Shown piece after piece: positions 1 through 9,858 of a stretch of 64,000 nucleotides of DNA (positions are counted from its first letter, which is position 1; each line of letters starts with the position of its first letter). Below the pieces are notes generated by a model. That model saw nothing but the letters and a program-made list of their open reading frames with translations, made no database searches and was not told the DNA's origin. The DNA comes from an uncultured Spiribacter sp. (GTDB lineage: Bacteria; Pseudomonadota; Gammaproteobacteria; Nitrococcales; Nitrococcaceae), in assembly GCA_937884605.1 (NCBI GenBank), contig CALGDM010000028.1, positions 78,901-142,900 of the forward strand, read 5' to 3'. The translations under genes were made by a program, and so were the position numbers.

Positions 1-942
1 GCCCAGCGCCGAGCCGGCCTCCATGAGGGCGTCGTAGTCCATGGTCAGTTCCATCATCTGGTCCCCGGGGATCATCGGCATCGAGGAGCCGCCCGGGATG
101 ACCGCCTTCAGCTGCCGGCCCTTCCAGACCCCACCGGCCATGGCCAGCAGATCACGGAACGGCGTGCCCAGCGGCACCTCGAAATTGCCCGGATTTTCCA
201 CATGGCCCGACACCGAGAAGATCTTCATCCCGCCGTTGTTGGGCTTGCCCAGCTCGAGGAACCAGTCGGCACCGTTGCGGATGATCGACGGCACGGAGGC
301 GATGGTCTCGGTGTTGTTGATCGTGGTCGGCCGGCCGTAGATCCCCGACTGGGCCGGGAAGGGCGGCTTATTGCGCGGCATGCCCTTCTTGCCCTCGATG
401 GACTCCATCAGCGCCGACTCTTCGCCGCAGATGTAGGCGCCGGCGCCCACGTAGTTGTAGACCTCGAAATCGACGCCGGAGCCCAGGATATCCCGGCCCA
501 GATAGCCGGCTTCGCGGGCTTCCCGCACGGCCTGCTCCATGCGCTCGTTGGGCTCGCGCATGAACTCGCCGCGCATATAGTTATAGGCCACTTCCACACC
601 CATGGCGTAGCCGGCGATGATCATGCCCTCAATCAGGGCGTGCGGGTTATAGCGAAGGATGTCGCGGTCCTTGCAGGTCCCCGGTTCGGACTCGTCGGAG
701 TTGACCAGCAGATATTTGGTGCCGGGGGCGTTGCGCGGCATGAAGCTCCATTTGATCCCCGCCGGAAAGCCGGCGCCGCCCCGGCCACGCAGATTGGCCG
801 ACTTCACTGTCTCAATAATGTCTTCCTGACTGATGCCGTCGCGGAGCACCCGCTCCAGGGCCTCGTAGCCGCCGATGGCCCGATAGTTCTCGAGGGTCCA
901 CGGCTCGTCGAATTGCAGTGTCGTGTAGCAGACGTTGGTCAT
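1..942 (-). CDS. nuoF: NADH-quinone oxidoreductase subunit F (partial, 3' end off window)
   Basis: The frame runs leftwards from an ATG at 942 and stays open to the window edge, giving the first 314 residues. It carries the glycine-rich FMN/NADH-binding stretch [10 protein letters not shown] near residue 50 and the YICGEESAL segment typical of NuoF. The cysteines of the 4Fe-4S cluster N3 would lie beyond the window. NuoF is the NADH-oxidising subunit of the peripheral arm of respiratory complex I: NADH reduces FMN, and electrons pass into the Fe-S chain. It begins two bases after the nuoE stop, in the usual nuoA-F order, so translation is probably coupled. Identification is secure; only the truncation limits the entry. 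Confidence 0.97.
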   Translation of the reverse strand, partial: MTNVCYTTLQFDEPWTLENYRAIGGYEALERVLRDGISQEDIIETVKSANLRGRGGAGFPAGIKWSFMPRNAPGTKYLLVNSDESEPGTCKDRDILRYNPHALIEGMIIAGYAMGVEVAYNYMRGEFMREPNERMEQAVREAREAGYLGRDILGSGVDFEVYNYVGAGAYICGEESALMESIEGKKGMPRNKPPFPAQSGIYGRPTTINNTETIASVPSIIRNGADWFLELGKPNNGGMKIFSVSGHVENPGNFEVPLGTPFRDLLAMAGGVWKGRQLKAVIPGGSSMPMIPGDQMMELTMDYDALMEAGSALG

Positions 943-944
943 GG

Positions 945-1454
945 CTACTCCAGATCGTCGAGGATTCGGTCGATTTTCTCGGGCGTCAGATCCGTATGAA
1001 AGACCTCGTCCACCAGCATCATGGGAGCGCTGCGGCAGGCAGCCAGACATTCCTCCTCGCGTTTGAGGGTGATGCGACCGTCACTGGTGGTTTCGCCGAG
1101 ACTGATGCCCAGCTTTTTCTCAACATGCTCGACGATCTCATCCGACCCCCGCAGCATGCAGGAAATGTTGGTACATATATTGACTCGGTGACGGCCGCCG
1201 GGTTCGGTCTCGAACATGCCGTAGAACGTCGCCACTTCATAGACCCGGGCCGGCGCCATGCCCAGGTAGTCGGCCACCGCGTCCATCCGCTCGCGGGGCA
1301 GCCAGCCCGTATTATGCTGAACCACATGGAGCGCCGGTATCACCGCCGAGCGGCGCCCTTCCGGGGTGTCCGGAAACTGTGTCAGCCAGCGGTCGATTTC
1401 CTCGCGCTCGGGCGCAGTCAGTGCGTTCTGATCCGGGCTTTCGGTTGCAGTCAC
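945..1454 (-). CDS. nuoE: NADH-quinone oxidoreductase subunit E (24 kDa, 2Fe-2S)
   Basis: A 169-residue thioredoxin-fold ferredoxin subunit of complex I. The four 2Fe-2S (N1a) ligands are visible as CTNISC (C-x4-C) around residues 95-100 and CLAAC (C-x3-C) around 135-140. The motif EVATFYGMF upstream is a family hallmark. NuoE sits on NuoF in the peripheral arm and its cluster is thought to accept an electron from FMN. The ATG overlaps the nuoD stop by four bases (ATGA). Length is normal for the family. Confidence 0.97.
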   Translation of the reverse strand: MTATESPDQNALTAPEREEIDRWLTQFPDTPEGRRSAVIPALHVVQHNTGWLPRERMDAVADYLGMAPARVYEVATFYGMFETEPGGRHRVNICTNISCMLRGSDEIVEHVEKKLGISLGETTSDGRITLKREEECLAACRSAPMMLVDEVFHTDLTPEKIDRILDDLE

Positions 1455-2704
1455 CGGTCCACCTCTCCGAAAACGATATCCATGGTTCCCATCACCGTAA
1501 CGACATCCGCCAGCATGTGGCCGCGGACCATTTCATCCATGGCCGACATGTGGGCAAAGCCCGGCGCACGCAGTTTGAGCCGATAGGGCTTGTTGGCGCC
1601 ATCCGAGACGATGTAAGCACCAAACTCGCCCTTCGGCGCCTCAATGGAGGCATAGACCTCGCCGGGCGGTGTGCAGTAACCCTCGGTGAACAGCTTGAAG
1701 TGATGAATGAGCGATTCCATGTCGTCCTTCATCTCTTCGCGACTGGGCGGGACCACCTTGTGATCGCCCAGAATGACCGGGCCGTCATTGCGACGCAGCC
1801 AGTCAGCGCACTGGCGAATGATCCGCACTGACTGCCGGAGTTCTTCCATACGGACCAGATAACGGTCGTAGCAGTCGCCGTTGGTCCCCACGGGGATGTC
1901 GAAGTCCATGCGGTCATAGACCTCGTAGGGCTGCTTGCGGCGCAGATCCCACTCCACGCCCGAGCCCCGCAGCATCGGCCCGGTAAAGCCGAGTTGCAGC
2001 GCCCGCTCGGGCGATACCACGGCCACGTCCACCAGGCGCTGCTTCCAGATACGGTTATCGGTGAGCAGGGTGTCGATTTCGTCGATGGTGCCCGAGAACC
2101 GATCGCAGAAGGCCTCGATAAAGTCGAGCATGCTGCCTTCGCGATCGGCATTCATGCGCTTGAGGTCCTTCTCGCTGCGGTATTCCGAGTCACGGTATTT
2201 GGGCATCCGCTCGGGAAGATCGCGATAGACGCCGCCGGGCCGGTAGTAGGTGGCATGCATGCGCGTGCCGCTGACCGCCTCGTAGCAGTCCATCAGCTCC
2301 TCGCGCTCCTTGAACGCGTAGAGAAAGACGGTCATGGCGCCGACATCAAGCCCGTGTGCCCCGATCCACAGCAGGTGATTGAGGATGCGGGTGATCTCGT
2401 CGAACATTGTGCGGATGTACTGAGCCCGCTCCGGCGGCTTGACCCCCAGCAGCTTCTCGATGGCAAGCACATAGGCATGCTCGTTGCACATCATCGACAC
2501 GTAATCGAGCCGGTCCATGTAGCCGATGCTCTGGTTGAACGGCTTGGTTTCGGCGAGCTTTTCGGTCGCCCGGTGCAGCAACCCGATATGGGGGTCGGCA
2601 TGCCGGACCACCTCACCATCCATTTCGAGCACCAGCCGCAGCACCCCATGGGCGGCGGGGTGCTGGGGGCCGAAGTTGACGGTATAGCTACTGATCTCAG
2701 GCAT
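1451..2704 (-). CDS. nuoD: NADH-quinone oxidoreductase subunit D (49 kDa)
   Basis: A 417-residue separate NuoD, not fused to NuoC as in Escherichia coli. It has the N-terminal [11 protein letters not shown] motif, which lines the quinone cavity and carries the histidine implicated in quinone binding. The C-terminus FGEVDR is also typical. The protein derives from the large subunit of NiFe hydrogenases but lacks the metal ligands, as expected. It overlaps nuoC by 8 bases and nuoE by 4, so the whole cluster reads as one polycistronic unit. Confidence 0.97.
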   Translation of the reverse strand: MPEISSYTVNFGPQHPAAHGVLRLVLEMDGEVVRHADPHIGLLHRATEKLAETKPFNQSIGYMDRLDYVSMMCNEHAYVLAIEKLLGVKPPERAQYIRTMFDEITRILNHLLWIGAHGLDVGAMTVFLYAFKEREELMDCYEAVSGTRMHATYYRPGGVYRDLPERMPKYRDSEYRSEKDLKRMNADREGSMLDFIEAFCDRFSGTIDEIDTLLTDNRIWKQRLVDVAVVSPERALQLGFTGPMLRGSGVEWDLRRKQPYEVYDRMDFDIPVGTNGDCYDRYLVRMEELRQSVRIIRQCADWLRRNDGPVILGDHKVVPPSREEMKDDMESLIHHFKLFTEGYCTPPGEVYASIEAPKGEFGAYIVSDGANKPYRLKLRAPGFAHMSAMDEMVRGHMLADVVTVMGTMDIVFGEVDR

Positions 2705-3428
2705 CGGGAGCCTCCTGCTTGGAGGGGTCGGCGTAGCGGTTGTCGTCGCGGATTACCCGCGGCACCAGCACGCGCGGCTCGATGGATACCGGCTCGTAGA
2801 CCACCCGACCCCGATTTTCGTCGTACCGCACTTCGACATTGCCAATGAGCGGAAAGTCCTTGCGGAACGGATGGCCAACAAAGCCGTAGTCGGTAAGGAT
2901 GCGGCGCAGGTCGGGATGGCCGTTGAAGATGACCCCGAACAGATCGAACGCCTCGCGCTCCTGCCAGTTGGCCGAGGCATACAGCGGGACGATGGAATCG
3001 AGCATGGGCAGATCATCGTCGGCGGCAAAGCAGCGTACCCGCAGTCGGTGATTATGGGTCACCGATAACAGGTGATACACCGCCGCAAAGCGGCGCCCGG
3101 TGCTCTCGCGCACCGGCTGCACGCCATAGATGCCCGTCAACCCCAGACGCCCGGTGCTGAAGCCGTCCACACCGCGACTGAAGCCCGTATTGGTGGCCTC
3201 TTCGGTGATCCACTCATCCTGGCCATAGGCCGCATAGTCGACGCCCGCGATATCGAGCAGCTGGCTGAAGGCCAGTGCCGAGTCGTCGCGCAGGGTCTGC
3301 ATGGCGGCGTAGAGATCGCCGGGAGCCACCTCGATTTCCGCCTCGCGGTATTCGCAGCGGCTGGCGACGACGCGTTCGCCCAGCGATGACTGGACTTTTT
3401 CGAGCACCTTTTCAGCCGTCAGGGCCAT
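2697..3428 (-). CDS. nuoC: NADH-quinone oxidoreductase subunit C (30 kDa)
   Basis: A 243-residue protein starting [10 protein letters not shown]. The open frame continues 69 codons further upstream, but that stretch is out-of-frame nuoB sequence and does not resemble NuoC, so the ATG at 3428 is preferred. The family signature is seen in the segment around DERE-like [17 protein letters not shown], followed by [10 protein letters not shown] and [10 protein letters not shown]. NuoC packs against NuoD in the connecting part of complex I. The start lies 11 bases after the nuoB stop. Confidence 0.95.
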   Translation of the reverse strand: MALTAEKVLEKVQSSLGERVVASRCEYREAEIEVAPGDLYAAMQTLRDDSALAFSQLLDIAGVDYAAYGQDEWITEEATNTGFSRGVDGFSTGRLGLTGIYGVQPVRESTGRRFAAVYHLLSVTHNHRLRVRCFAADDDLPMLDSIVPLYASANWQEREAFDLFGVIFNGHPDLRRILTDYGFVGHPFRKDFPLIGNVEVRYDENRGRVVYEPVSIEPRVLVPRVIRDDNRYADPSKQEAPDA

Positions 3429-3439
3429 GGCAATTCTCC

Positions 3440-3916
3440 CTAGCGTGCGATGGTGTTCGTGCGGTGGATCTTGTTCTGCAGCTGAACCACGCCGTAGAGC
3501 AGCGCCTCGGCGGTGGGCGGGCAGCCGGGTACATAGATGTCCACCGGCACGATCCGGTCGCAGCCCCGTGTCACCGAGTAGGAGTAGTGATAGTAGCCAC
3601 CACCGTTGGCGCAGGAGCCCATCGAGATCACCCACTTGGGATCGGGCATCTGGTCATAGACCCGGCGCAGCGCCGGCGCCATCTTGTTGACCAGCGTGCC
3701 GGCGACGATCATTACGTCGGACTGCCGCGGTGACGGCCGAAAGATGAGCCCCAGGCGGTCCATGTCATAACGGGCCGCGCCCGCATGCATCATTTCGACC
3801 GCACAGCAGGCCAGACCGAAGGTCATCGGCCACAACGAGCCGGTGCGGGCCCAATTGATGAGCTTGTCCGCCGAGGTTGTCACGAAGCCCTTGTCGAGAG
3901 CGCCTTCTATTCCCAT
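3440..3916 (-). CDS. nuoB: NADH-quinone oxidoreductase subunit B (PSST, cluster N2)
   Basis: A 158-residue subunit that carries 4Fe-4S cluster N2, the last electron donor before quinone. The ligand-bearing segments are visible: the tandem cysteines in [11 protein letters not shown], one in [10 protein letters not shown] and one in [12 protein letters not shown]. The start is taken at the ATG at 3916, which gives the N-terminus [12 protein letters not shown]; a longer frame upstream is antisense-like sequence from nuoA in another frame. The nuoB start overlaps the nuoA stop by 10 bases. Confidence 0.96.
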   Translation of the reverse strand: MGIEGALDKGFVTTSADKLINWARTGSLWPMTFGLACCAVEMMHAGAARYDMDRLGLIFRPSPRQSDVMIVAGTLVNKMAPALRRVYDQMPDPKWVISMGSCANGGGYYHYSYSVTRGCDRIVPVDIYVPGCPPTAEALLYGVVQLQNKIHRTNTIAR

Positions 3917-4263
3917 TCCAGAGCCCCCTTCTTCCACTCGTAGAGGAAACCGACCAGAAGAACACCAATGAATATCGCCATGGCGCCATAACCGAACAGC
4001 CCGATCTCGTCGAGCACGATGGCCCACGGAAACAGAAAGGCGATCTCCAGATCGAAAATGATAAACAGGATGGCCACGAGGTAGTAGCGCACGTCAAACT
4101 GCATGCGCGAGTCCTCGAACGCCTCGAACCCGCACTCGTACGGCGACAGCTTTTCGTGATCCGGTCGTCGGGGTGCAAGGATGAAGCCCGCGGCGAGAGG
4201 CGCGATGCCAATCCCCATGGCGATGGCGATGAACACGAGGACGGGCAGATAGCTCTCGATCAT
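3907..4263 (-). CDS. nuoA: NADH-quinone oxidoreductase subunit A
   Basis: A 118-residue membrane subunit with three predicted transmembrane helices: residues about 6-28, 60-82 and 88-108. The conserved [10 protein letters not shown] loop and [18 protein letters not shown] segment are present; the former holds the conserved cysteine that reports the active/deactive state in complex I. The frame extends upstream into the tRNA-Leu gene, so the ATG at 4263 is chosen. It is preceded by AAGGTGG nine bases upstream. It is the first nuo gene, 45 bases downstream of tRNA-Leu. Confidence 0.96.
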   Translation of the reverse strand: MIESYLPVLVFIAIAMGIGIAPLAAGFILAPRRPDHEKLSPYECGFEAFEDSRMQFDVRYYLVAILFIIFDLEIAFLFPWAIVLDEIGLFGYGAMAIFIGVLLVGFLYEWKKGALEWE

Positions 4264-4272
4264 AGGCGAATG

Positions 4273-4297
4273 CCACCTTTCAGTCGAAAAAGGTTGG
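4273..4297 (-). promoter_or_regulatory. hairpin covering the nuoA ribosome binding site
   Basis: On the minus strand an ACCTTT/AAAGGT stem of 6 bp closes an 8-base loop. Past one bulged base it continues with a CC/GG pair. Its 3' arm contains the AAGGTGG Shine-Dalgarno of nuoA. Formation would partly hide the ribosome binding site. The stem is short and AU-rich in part, so this may be chance. Confidence 0.3.
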
Positions 4298-4308
4298 TAG
4301 GACCAAGA

Positions 4309-4393
4309 TGGTGCGGATGGCCGGACTCGAACCGGCACGGCTTGCGCCACTGCCCCCTCAAGACAGCGTGTCTACCTGTTCCACCACATCCGC
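4309..4393 (-). tRNA. leuU: tRNA-Leu (anticodon GAG)
   Basis: An 85-base class II tRNA with encoded CCA. The acceptor pair is GCGGATG/CATCCGC with discriminator A. The anticodon stem CTGTC/GGCAG (one G-U pair) holds the loop TTGAGGG, giving anticodon GAG. A long variable arm and the T-loop TTCGAGT are present. A tRNA-Leu(GAG) just after secG is also found at the leuU position of Escherichia coli, which supports the synteny call. Confidence 0.96.
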
Positions 4394-4418
4394 GGCACGG
4401 TGGCCTTGAACGGGAATG

Positions 4419-4427
4419 ATACTAACA
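4419..4427 (-). promoter_or_regulatory. extended -10 promoter for tRNA-Leu(GAG)
   Basis: Minus-strand TGT-TAGTAT fits an extended -10 (TGnTATAAT) and would start transcription about 18-20 bases before the tRNA 5' end. No convincing -35 is seen. A GC-rich hairpin (roughly 4434-4458) sits between it and secG and might reduce read-through. Confidence 0.4.
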
Positions 4428-4471
4428 GCGCAGCCCGGTGCGGGCAATCCGCACGGGGCGGCGCGGAGGGC

Positions 4472-4831
4472 TCAATCGGGGGCGGGTGCCGGGGCCGAGG
4501 TGCCCTCGCCGTTGCCCTCATCGCCGGCAGCCGGCGCCGGTGCGCTCTCGCTGGACGGGGTGCTGGAGGCCGAGCCATCCACCACGCTGCCACCGGAGCT
4601 GAAGGTGCCGGCCATGATCGCCAGTGTCAGGCTGGTAGCGAAAAATCCCACACCCAGAACGCCGGTCAGACGCCCCAGAAATGACGCCGACCCGCGGGCG
4701 CCGAAGACCGTGTTGGAAGCGCCGCTGCCAAAGGCGGCGCCGGCATCAGCCCCCTTGCCGTGCTGCAGCAGCACGACGCCGATCAGCACCAGTGCGAGCC
4801 CGAGATGGATGGCCAGAACAATCGTGTACAT
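4472..4831 (-). CDS. secG: Preprotein translocase subunit SecG
   Basis: A 119-residue small subunit of the SecYEG channel. Two hydrophobic segments (about residues 3-22 and 55-75) flank the conserved cytoplasmic loop with LLQHGKGADAGAAFG and the SASFLGRLT motif. The C-terminal 40 residues are a low-complexity Ser/Ala/Pro/Glu tail, longer and more acidic than in Escherichia coli. It lies between tpiA and tRNA-Leu, as in Pseudomonas. Confidence 0.95.
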   Translation of the reverse strand: MYTIVLAIHLGLALVLIGVVLLQHGKGADAGAAFGSGASNTVFGARGSASFLGRLTGVLGVGFFATSLTLAIMAGTFSSGGSVVDGSASSTPSSESAPAPAAGDEGNGEGTSAPAPAPD

Positions 4832-4861
4832 CAGTCAGTCGATTCCGTTTGTCTACGGGGG

Positions 4862-5620
4862 TCAGCCCCGCGCTGCCGTGGCACAGATGGCCACAAAATC
4901 ATCGGCCTTGAGCGATGCGCCGCCAATCAGACCGCCATCGATGTCCGGCTCGGCCAGTAACTCGCCCGCGTTCGCCGCCTTCATGCTGCCGCCATAGAGC
5001 AGCTGCATCCGTTCGGCAAGCCCGGCATCGCGCGCCGCCAGGGTCTGGCGGATGAACGCGTGCATGGCCTGGGCCTGCTGCGCCGTGGCGGTGTGGCCGG
5101 TGCCGATCGCCCAGACCGGTTCGTAGGCAATGACTCCGTCGCCGAGCCCGGTGCCGGCATCAAGCCGGTCGATGACGCCGTTGAGCTGACCGGCGACCAC
5201 CGATTCGGTGCGGTCGGCCTCGCGTTCCTCAAGGGTCTCGCCCACGCAGAGGATGGGCCGCAGCCCCTGGTCGAGCGCCTGGGCGTAGCGCGCGGCGATC
5301 AGGGCCTCATCCTCGCCATAGTACTGGCGCCGCTCAGAGTGACCGAGGATGACGTAACGTGCACCCAGATCAGCCAGCATTGCCGCCGAGACCTCGCCGG
5401 TGCGGGCGCCTTCGGCGGCATCGGCGCAATTCTGCGCCCCCACTGCCACGGCCTGCCCGACGCGCTCGCGGACCGCCTCGAGGTGGACAAACGGCGGGCA
5501 CACCACCGTTTCGACGCCGTCCAGACCCGCGACGCCCTGCGCCACCGCGGTGGCGAGATGGCGGGCATCGTCGCCCAGTCCGTTCATTTTCCAGTTACCG
5601 GCAATCAGCGGCGTGCGCAT
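4862..5620 (-). CDS. tpiA: Triose-phosphate isomerase
   Basis: A 252-residue TIM-barrel enzyme interconverting dihydroxyacetone phosphate and glyceraldehyde 3-phosphate. Catalytic positions are visible: the lysine in GNWKMNG (residue 11), the histidine in ILGHSERR and the glutamate in YEPVWAIGTG. The phosphate-binding LYGGSMKAANA and GGLIGGASL motifs close the barrel. Length is normal. It sits between glmM (51 bases upstream) and secG (30 bases downstream) in an apparent operon. Confidence 0.97.
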   Translation of the reverse strand: MRTPLIAGNWKMNGLGDDARHLATAVAQGVAGLDGVETVVCPPFVHLEAVRERVGQAVAVGAQNCADAAEGARTGEVSAAMLADLGARYVILGHSERRQYYGEDEALIAARYAQALDQGLRPILCVGETLEEREADRTESVVAGQLNGVIDRLDAGTGLGDGVIAYEPVWAIGTGHTATAQQAQAMHAFIRQTLAARDAGLAERMQLLYGGSMKAANAGELLAEPDIDGGLIGGASLKADDFVAICATAARG

Positions 5621-5671
5621 GGCAGTCCCCTGCTCAAAAACCGGAAAGGTTACTCATCGAGCCGCGTCGAA

Positions 5672-7042
5672 TCAATTCGCGTTGGCGCCGGCCGGCTCAG
5701 ACACGCCACACAAGGCCTGCACCTCGGCGGCCAGGGCACGGGCCCTGGCCTCGACCTGTGCGGCCTCTTCACCCTCGACCATCACCCGCAGCAGCGGCTC
5801 GGTGCCCGAGGCGCGCAGCAGCACCCGTCCGCGCTCGCCAAGCTCGGCCTCGAGCGCCTCCACCGCGCGGGTGATCCGGGCATCGCTCATGGGCCGACTG
5901 CCCCGCTCGATGGGCACATCGACGCGATGCTGGGGCGTGCAGGTCATGCCGTCGAGCAGTTCCGCAAGGGGCCGCCCGGATCGGACCATCGCCCCCAGCA
6001 CCTGCAGCGCCGATACCGTGCCATCACCGGTGGTGGTGCAGTCCAGGCAGACGATATGCCCCGACGATTCGCCGCCCAGGGTGCCATCATGCTCTCGGAG
6101 CATTTCCAGCACATAGCGGTCACCGACGCGGGCGCGATGAAAATCGATACCCAGGGTGCGCAACGCCCGCTCAAGCCCGAGGTTGCTCATCTGGGTACCC
6201 ACCACCGGCCCCCGCAGCACGCCGCGGCGGGCGCGCTCGGCCGCGATGATCCACAGCAGCTGGTCACCGTCGAGGACCTCGCCGCGCTGATCGACCATGA
6301 TCACGCGATCGCCGTCTCCATCGAGGGCGATACCGGCGTCGGCGCCCTGCTCGAGGACTGCCGCCTGCAGTCCGGCCGGATGCGTCGAGCCGCAGTCGAC
6401 ATTGATATTGAGCCCGTCCGGATGGGTACCACGACGAATCACGGTTGCGCCCAGCTCCTCGAACACCGCGGGGCCCACCTGGTAGCCCGCTCCGTTGGCG
6501 CAGTCGACGACCAGCTTGAGCCCGCGCAGATCCAGCCCCCTCGGACGCGCGGCCTTGCAGAATTCAATGTATCGCCCGGGCGCATCCATCAACCGGGTGG
6601 CCTTGCCGAGCTGGGCCGACTCGACGGTGGCGAGAGGCTGCTCGAGCTGCGCCTCGATGGCCAGCTCGGCCTCGTCGTCAAGCTTGAACCCGTCCGCCGA
6701 AAAGAACTTGATGCCGTTGTCCTCATGCCCATTGTGCGAGGCGCTGATCACAATACCGGCGCTGGCCCCCAGTGTGCGGGTCAGATAGGCAATCCCCGGT
6801 GTCGGCATGGGACCCAGCAGGCGGATGTTGATCCCGGCGGCCGACAGCCCCGACTCGAGCGCCGACTCGAACATATAGTTGGACAGCCGCGTGTCCTTGC
6901 CGATCAGCACTTCCCCGGCGCCGTGGCGCGCGGCAATGACGCGGCCCACCGCCCATCCCAGCTTGAGTACGAAGTCGGCGGTGATCGGTGACTCGCCCAC
7001 CCGGCCACGGATGCCATCGGTCCCGAAATACTTGCGCGTCAT
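5672..7042 (-). CDS. glmM: Phosphoglucosamine mutase
   Basis: A 456-residue alpha-D-phosphohexomutase converting glucosamine 6-phosphate to glucosamine 1-phosphate for peptidoglycan and lipopolysaccharide. It opens with [11 protein letters not shown]. The phosphoserine lies in [12 protein letters not shown] (Ser102), the Mg2+ loop is DGDGDR, the sugar-binding loop is GGESSGH, and the phosphate-binding loop is [14 protein letters not shown] near the C-terminus. The start ATG overlaps the folP stop by 4 bases. Confidence 0.98.
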   Translation of the reverse strand: MTRKYFGTDGIRGRVGESPITADFVLKLGWAVGRVIAARHGAGEVLIGKDTRLSNYMFESALESGLSAAGINIRLLGPMPTPGIAYLTRTLGASAGIVISASHNGHEDNGIKFFSADGFKLDDEAELAIEAQLEQPLATVESAQLGKATRLMDAPGRYIEFCKAARPRGLDLRGLKLVVDCANGAGYQVGPAVFEELGATVIRRGTHPDGLNINVDCGSTHPAGLQAAVLEQGADAGIALDGDGDRVIMVDQRGEVLDGDQLLWIIAAERARRGVLRGPVVGTQMSNLGLERALRTLGIDFHRARVGDRYVLEMLREHDGTLGGESSGHIVCLDCTTTGDGTVSALQVLGAMVRSGRPLAELLDGMTCTPQHRVDVPIERGSRPMSDARITRAVEALEAELGERGRVLLRASGTEPLLRVMVEGEEAAQVEARARALAAEVQALCGVSEPAGANAN

Positions 7043-7887
7043 GCGTTCCCCCCTCCCTGTCGGCGGACATATTCCATCAGATTCACTGCATCCAGCGTCT
7101 CGGCCACGTCATGAGCCCGGATGATGGATGCCCCGTGCCACGCGGCCAGGGCCGCGGCGGCCACGCTGCCGGCCAGACGATCCGGCAGTTCACGCCCCAG
7201 CACCCGACCCACCAGCGATTTGCGCGACAGCCCGGCCAGCACCGGCACGCCCAGCTCTGTCAGGGCCGGCAGCTGCGCGAGCAGACGCGCGTTATGGGGA
7301 TCCTGCTTGCCAAACCCGAAGCCGGGGTCCACCAGCAATCGTGACCGGGGAATGCCCGCCGCCTCGGCTGCATCCAGCCGCTCGCGCAGGAATGTCGTGA
7401 CTTCGCCGAGCACATCGGTATAGGCGGGATTGTCCTGCATGGTGGCGGGTGTGCCCTGCATGTGCATCAGGCAGACCGGCAGCCCGGTCTCGCGGGCCGC
7501 CTCCAGCGCCCCGGGGCCACGCAGGGCCTTGATGTCATTGATCAGCCCGGCACCGGCGGCCGCCGCCGCCCTCATGACCACCGGCTTGGTGGTATCCACG
7601 GACAGGGGCACGTCAACGGCGTCGCGGAGTGCCTCAAGCACCGGGATGACGCGGTCGAGCTCTTCCTGCTCCGACACCCCGGTGGATCCAGGGCGGCTGG
7701 ACTCGCCGCCGACATCGATGATCGCCGCGCCCGCAGCCTGCATGGCGCGGGCATGATCAATGGCCGCTTGCTCGCCAACGAATCGACCCCCGTCCGAGAA
7801 GGAATCGGGGGTCACGTTGAGAATGCCCATCACCCGGGGGTGGCGCAGCGACAGCTCGCGCCCCCCGCAATCCAGCGACCCTGTCAC
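7039..7887 (-). CDS. folP: Dihydropteroate synthase
   Basis: A 282-residue TIM-barrel enzyme of folate synthesis, joining p-aminobenzoate to the pterin pyrophosphate. The diagnostic pterin-binding motifs are present: [15 protein letters not shown] near residue 20 and [10 protein letters not shown] near residue 60. [11 protein letters not shown] and a C-terminal RAHDVAET segment follow. This is the standard sulfonamide target. It lies 6 bases downstream of ftsH and overlaps glmM, giving the conserved ftsH-folP-glmM order. Confidence 0.97.
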   Translation of the reverse strand: MTGSLDCGGRELSLRHPRVMGILNVTPDSFSDGGRFVGEQAAIDHARAMQAAGAAIIDVGGESSRPGSTGVSEQEELDRVIPVLEALRDAVDVPLSVDTTKPVVMRAAAAAGAGLINDIKALRGPGALEAARETGLPVCLMHMQGTPATMQDNPAYTDVLGEVTTFLRERLDAAEAAGIPRSRLLVDPGFGFGKQDPHNARLLAQLPALTELGVPVLAGLSRKSLVGRVLGRELPDRLAGSVAAAALAAWHGASIIRAHDVAETLDAVNLMEYVRRQGGGNA

Positions 7888-7893
7888 GGCAGG

Positions 7894-9822
7894 CTAGTGT
7901 TCACTGGCGGGCTTGCCGACGCCGACGCCATCATCAGCCACTTCACCGTCGCCCTCGTCGGCGGTGCCACCCCCCGGCGCAGTGCCTGACGGGCCCTCGC
8001 TTTCCTTGGGCGGACGTGGCGGCCGGCCGTTCATGATGTCATCGATCTGATCGCGATCGATGGTTTCATACTTCATGAGCGCATCGGCCATGGCGTGGAG
8101 CTTATCGTCGTGTTCCTTGAGCACACGGGTCGCTTCGGCATAGTTCTCCTCGACAATACGGCGCACCTCTTCGTCGATGGAATGCGCCGTTTCGTCGGAG
8201 ATGTTCTTCTGCCCCATAGGCAGCCCCATGGCGTTCTGGCTTTCATCCTCGCCATAGGCAAGCGGCCCCATTTTGCTCGACAGCCCCCACTTGGTGACCA
8301 TGTTGCGGGCAATTTCAGTGACCCGCTCGATGTCATTCTGGGCGCCCGTGGTGACCCGCTCGGCCCCAAAGATCAGCTCCTCGGCGATGCGACCGCCGAA
8401 CAGGCCGCAGATGGAGCTGTTCAACCGCTGCTTGGTGTAGCTGTAGCGGTCTTCCTCGGGCAGGAACATGGTGACACCCAGCGCCCGGCCCCGCGGGATG
8501 ATGGTCACCTTGTGGACCGGGTCATGGTCCGGCACGTTGAGCCCGACGATTGCATGCCCTGCCTCGTGGTAGGCGGTCAGGCGCTTTTCGTCCTCGCCCA
8601 TCACCATGGACTTGCGCTCGGCACCCATGATGATCTTGTCCTTGGCGTCCTCGAAATCGTTCTGATCCACCACCCGCTTGTTACGCCGGGCGGCGAACAG
8701 GGCCGCCTCGTTGACCAGGTTGGCCAGATCCGCGCCCGAAAAGCCGGGGCAGCCCCGGGCAATCGTACGGGCGTTGACGTCGGTCGCCAGTGGCGTCTTG
8801 TTCATGTGCACGTTCAGAATCTGCTCGCGCCCCCGCACGTCCGGCAGTGGCACCACCACCTGGCGGTCAAAACGCCCCGGCCGCAGCAGCGCCGGGTCGA
8901 GCACATCGGGACGGTTGGTCGCGGCAATCACGATCACACCCTCATTGCCCTCGAACCCGTCCATCTCGACGAGCATCTGGTTGAGGGTCTGCTCGCGCTC
9001 ATCGTTGCCACCGCCCATGCCGGCACCCCGCTGCCGGCCGACGGCATCCAGCTCATCGATAAAGATGATGCAGGGCGCCTGCTTTTTGGCCTGCTCGAAC
9101 ATATCGCGCACACGCGACGCGCCCACGCCAACGAACATCTCGACAAAGTCCGAGCCCGAGATGCTGAAGAACGGCACCTTCGCCTCGCCGGCAATCGCCT
9201 TGGCGAGCAGCGTCTTACCCGTTCCCGGCGGGCCGACCATCATCACCCCGCGGGGGATATTGCCGCCGAGCCGCTGGAACTTGGACGGGTCGCTGAGAAA
9301 CTCCACCAGTTCGACCACGTCCTGCTTGGCCTCTTCCACCCCGGCGACGTCCTTGAAGGTCACCTTGACCTGCTCCTCGGACATCATTTTGGCGCGGCTC
9401 TTGCCAAACGACATGGCACCCCGGCCGCCACCGCCGCCCTGCATCTGACGCATGAAATAGATCCAGACGCCGATCAGCAGCAGGAAGGGGAACCACGAGA
9501 TGAGGATCTGCAGCAGCATGCTGCGGCCCTCAGGCTCTTCGGCACTGATATTGACCCCGCCGTCCATCAGCTGGCCCACCAGGGCGCTGTTGTCAGTCTC
9601 GGGACTGTAGGTCGTGAAATTCGACCCGTCGGCGCGCGTACCGCGAATCACCGGCCCCTTCATGGTGACCGAGTCCACCCGACTGTTCTCGACCTCGGTC
9701 AGGAACTGCGAGTACGGGATCTCCTGGGCGGTGGTCCCCTGCCCCTGGAAATTGCTGAAAACGGACATCAGCACCACGGCGATGACCACCCAGAGGAGCA
9801 AATTCTTCGCCATGTCGTTCAA
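7894..9822 (-). CDS. ftsH: ATP-dependent zinc metalloprotease FtsH
   Basis: A membrane-anchored AAA+ protease that degrades unassembled membrane proteins and regulators. Two transmembrane helices (about residues 6-24 and 104-124) flank a periplasmic domain. The AAA domain has Walker A GPPGTGKT, Walker B IIFIDELD and the second region of homology; the Zn2+ site is HEAGH. Two starts are possible: TTG at 9822 (642 residues, with GAGG about 9 bases upstream) and ATG at 9813 (639 residues, matching the usual MAKNLLLW N-terminus). Ribosome-site spacing favours the TTG. The acidic Gly/Pro-rich C-terminal tail is typical. Confidence 0.97.
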   Translation of the reverse strand: MNDMAKNLLLWVVIAVVLMSVFSNFQGQGTTAQEIPYSQFLTEVENSRVDSVTMKGPVIRGTRADGSNFTTYSPETDNSALVGQLMDGGVNISAEEPEGRSMLLQILISWFPFLLLIGVWIYFMRQMQGGGGGRGAMSFGKSRAKMMSEEQVKVTFKDVAGVEEAKQDVVELVEFLSDPSKFQRLGGNIPRGVMMVGPPGTGKTLLAKAIAGEAKVPFFSISGSDFVEMFVGVGASRVRDMFEQAKKQAPCIIFIDELDAVGRQRGAGMGGGNDEREQTLNQMLVEMDGFEGNEGVIVIAATNRPDVLDPALLRPGRFDRQVVVPLPDVRGREQILNVHMNKTPLATDVNARTIARGCPGFSGADLANLVNEAALFAARRNKRVVDQNDFEDAKDKIIMGAERKSMVMGEDEKRLTAYHEAGHAIVGLNVPDHDPVHKVTIIPRGRALGVTMFLPEEDRYSYTKQRLNSSICGLFGGRIAEELIFGAERVTTGAQNDIERVTEIARNMVTKWGLSSKMGPLAYGEDESQNAMGLPMGQKNISDETAHSIDEEVRRIVEENYAEATRVLKEHDDKLHAMADALMKYETIDRDQIDDIMNGRPPRPPKESEGPSGTAPGGGTADEGDGEVADDGVGVGKPASEH

Positions 9823-9858
9823 GACGGCCCACCTCTACACATCGAATAATTCAGCAGC

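Noticed and set aside
202..999. Long rightward open frame opposite nuoF
   Set aside because: It is the antisense of a secure gene, has no ribosome site and no recognisable domain; high GC makes such shadows common.
2697..3635. N-terminally extended NuoC (312 residues)
   Set aside because: The extra 69 residues are nuoB in another frame; the ATG at 3428 matches the family.
5060..6991. 643-codon rightward frame opposite tpiA and glmM
   Set aside because: It spans the antisense of two conserved genes and their gap; composition (many His, Arg, Gly, Ala) is that of a shadow frame.
8095..9849. 584-codon rightward frame opposite ftsH
   Set aside because: Antisense of a clear FtsH; no motif or start signal.
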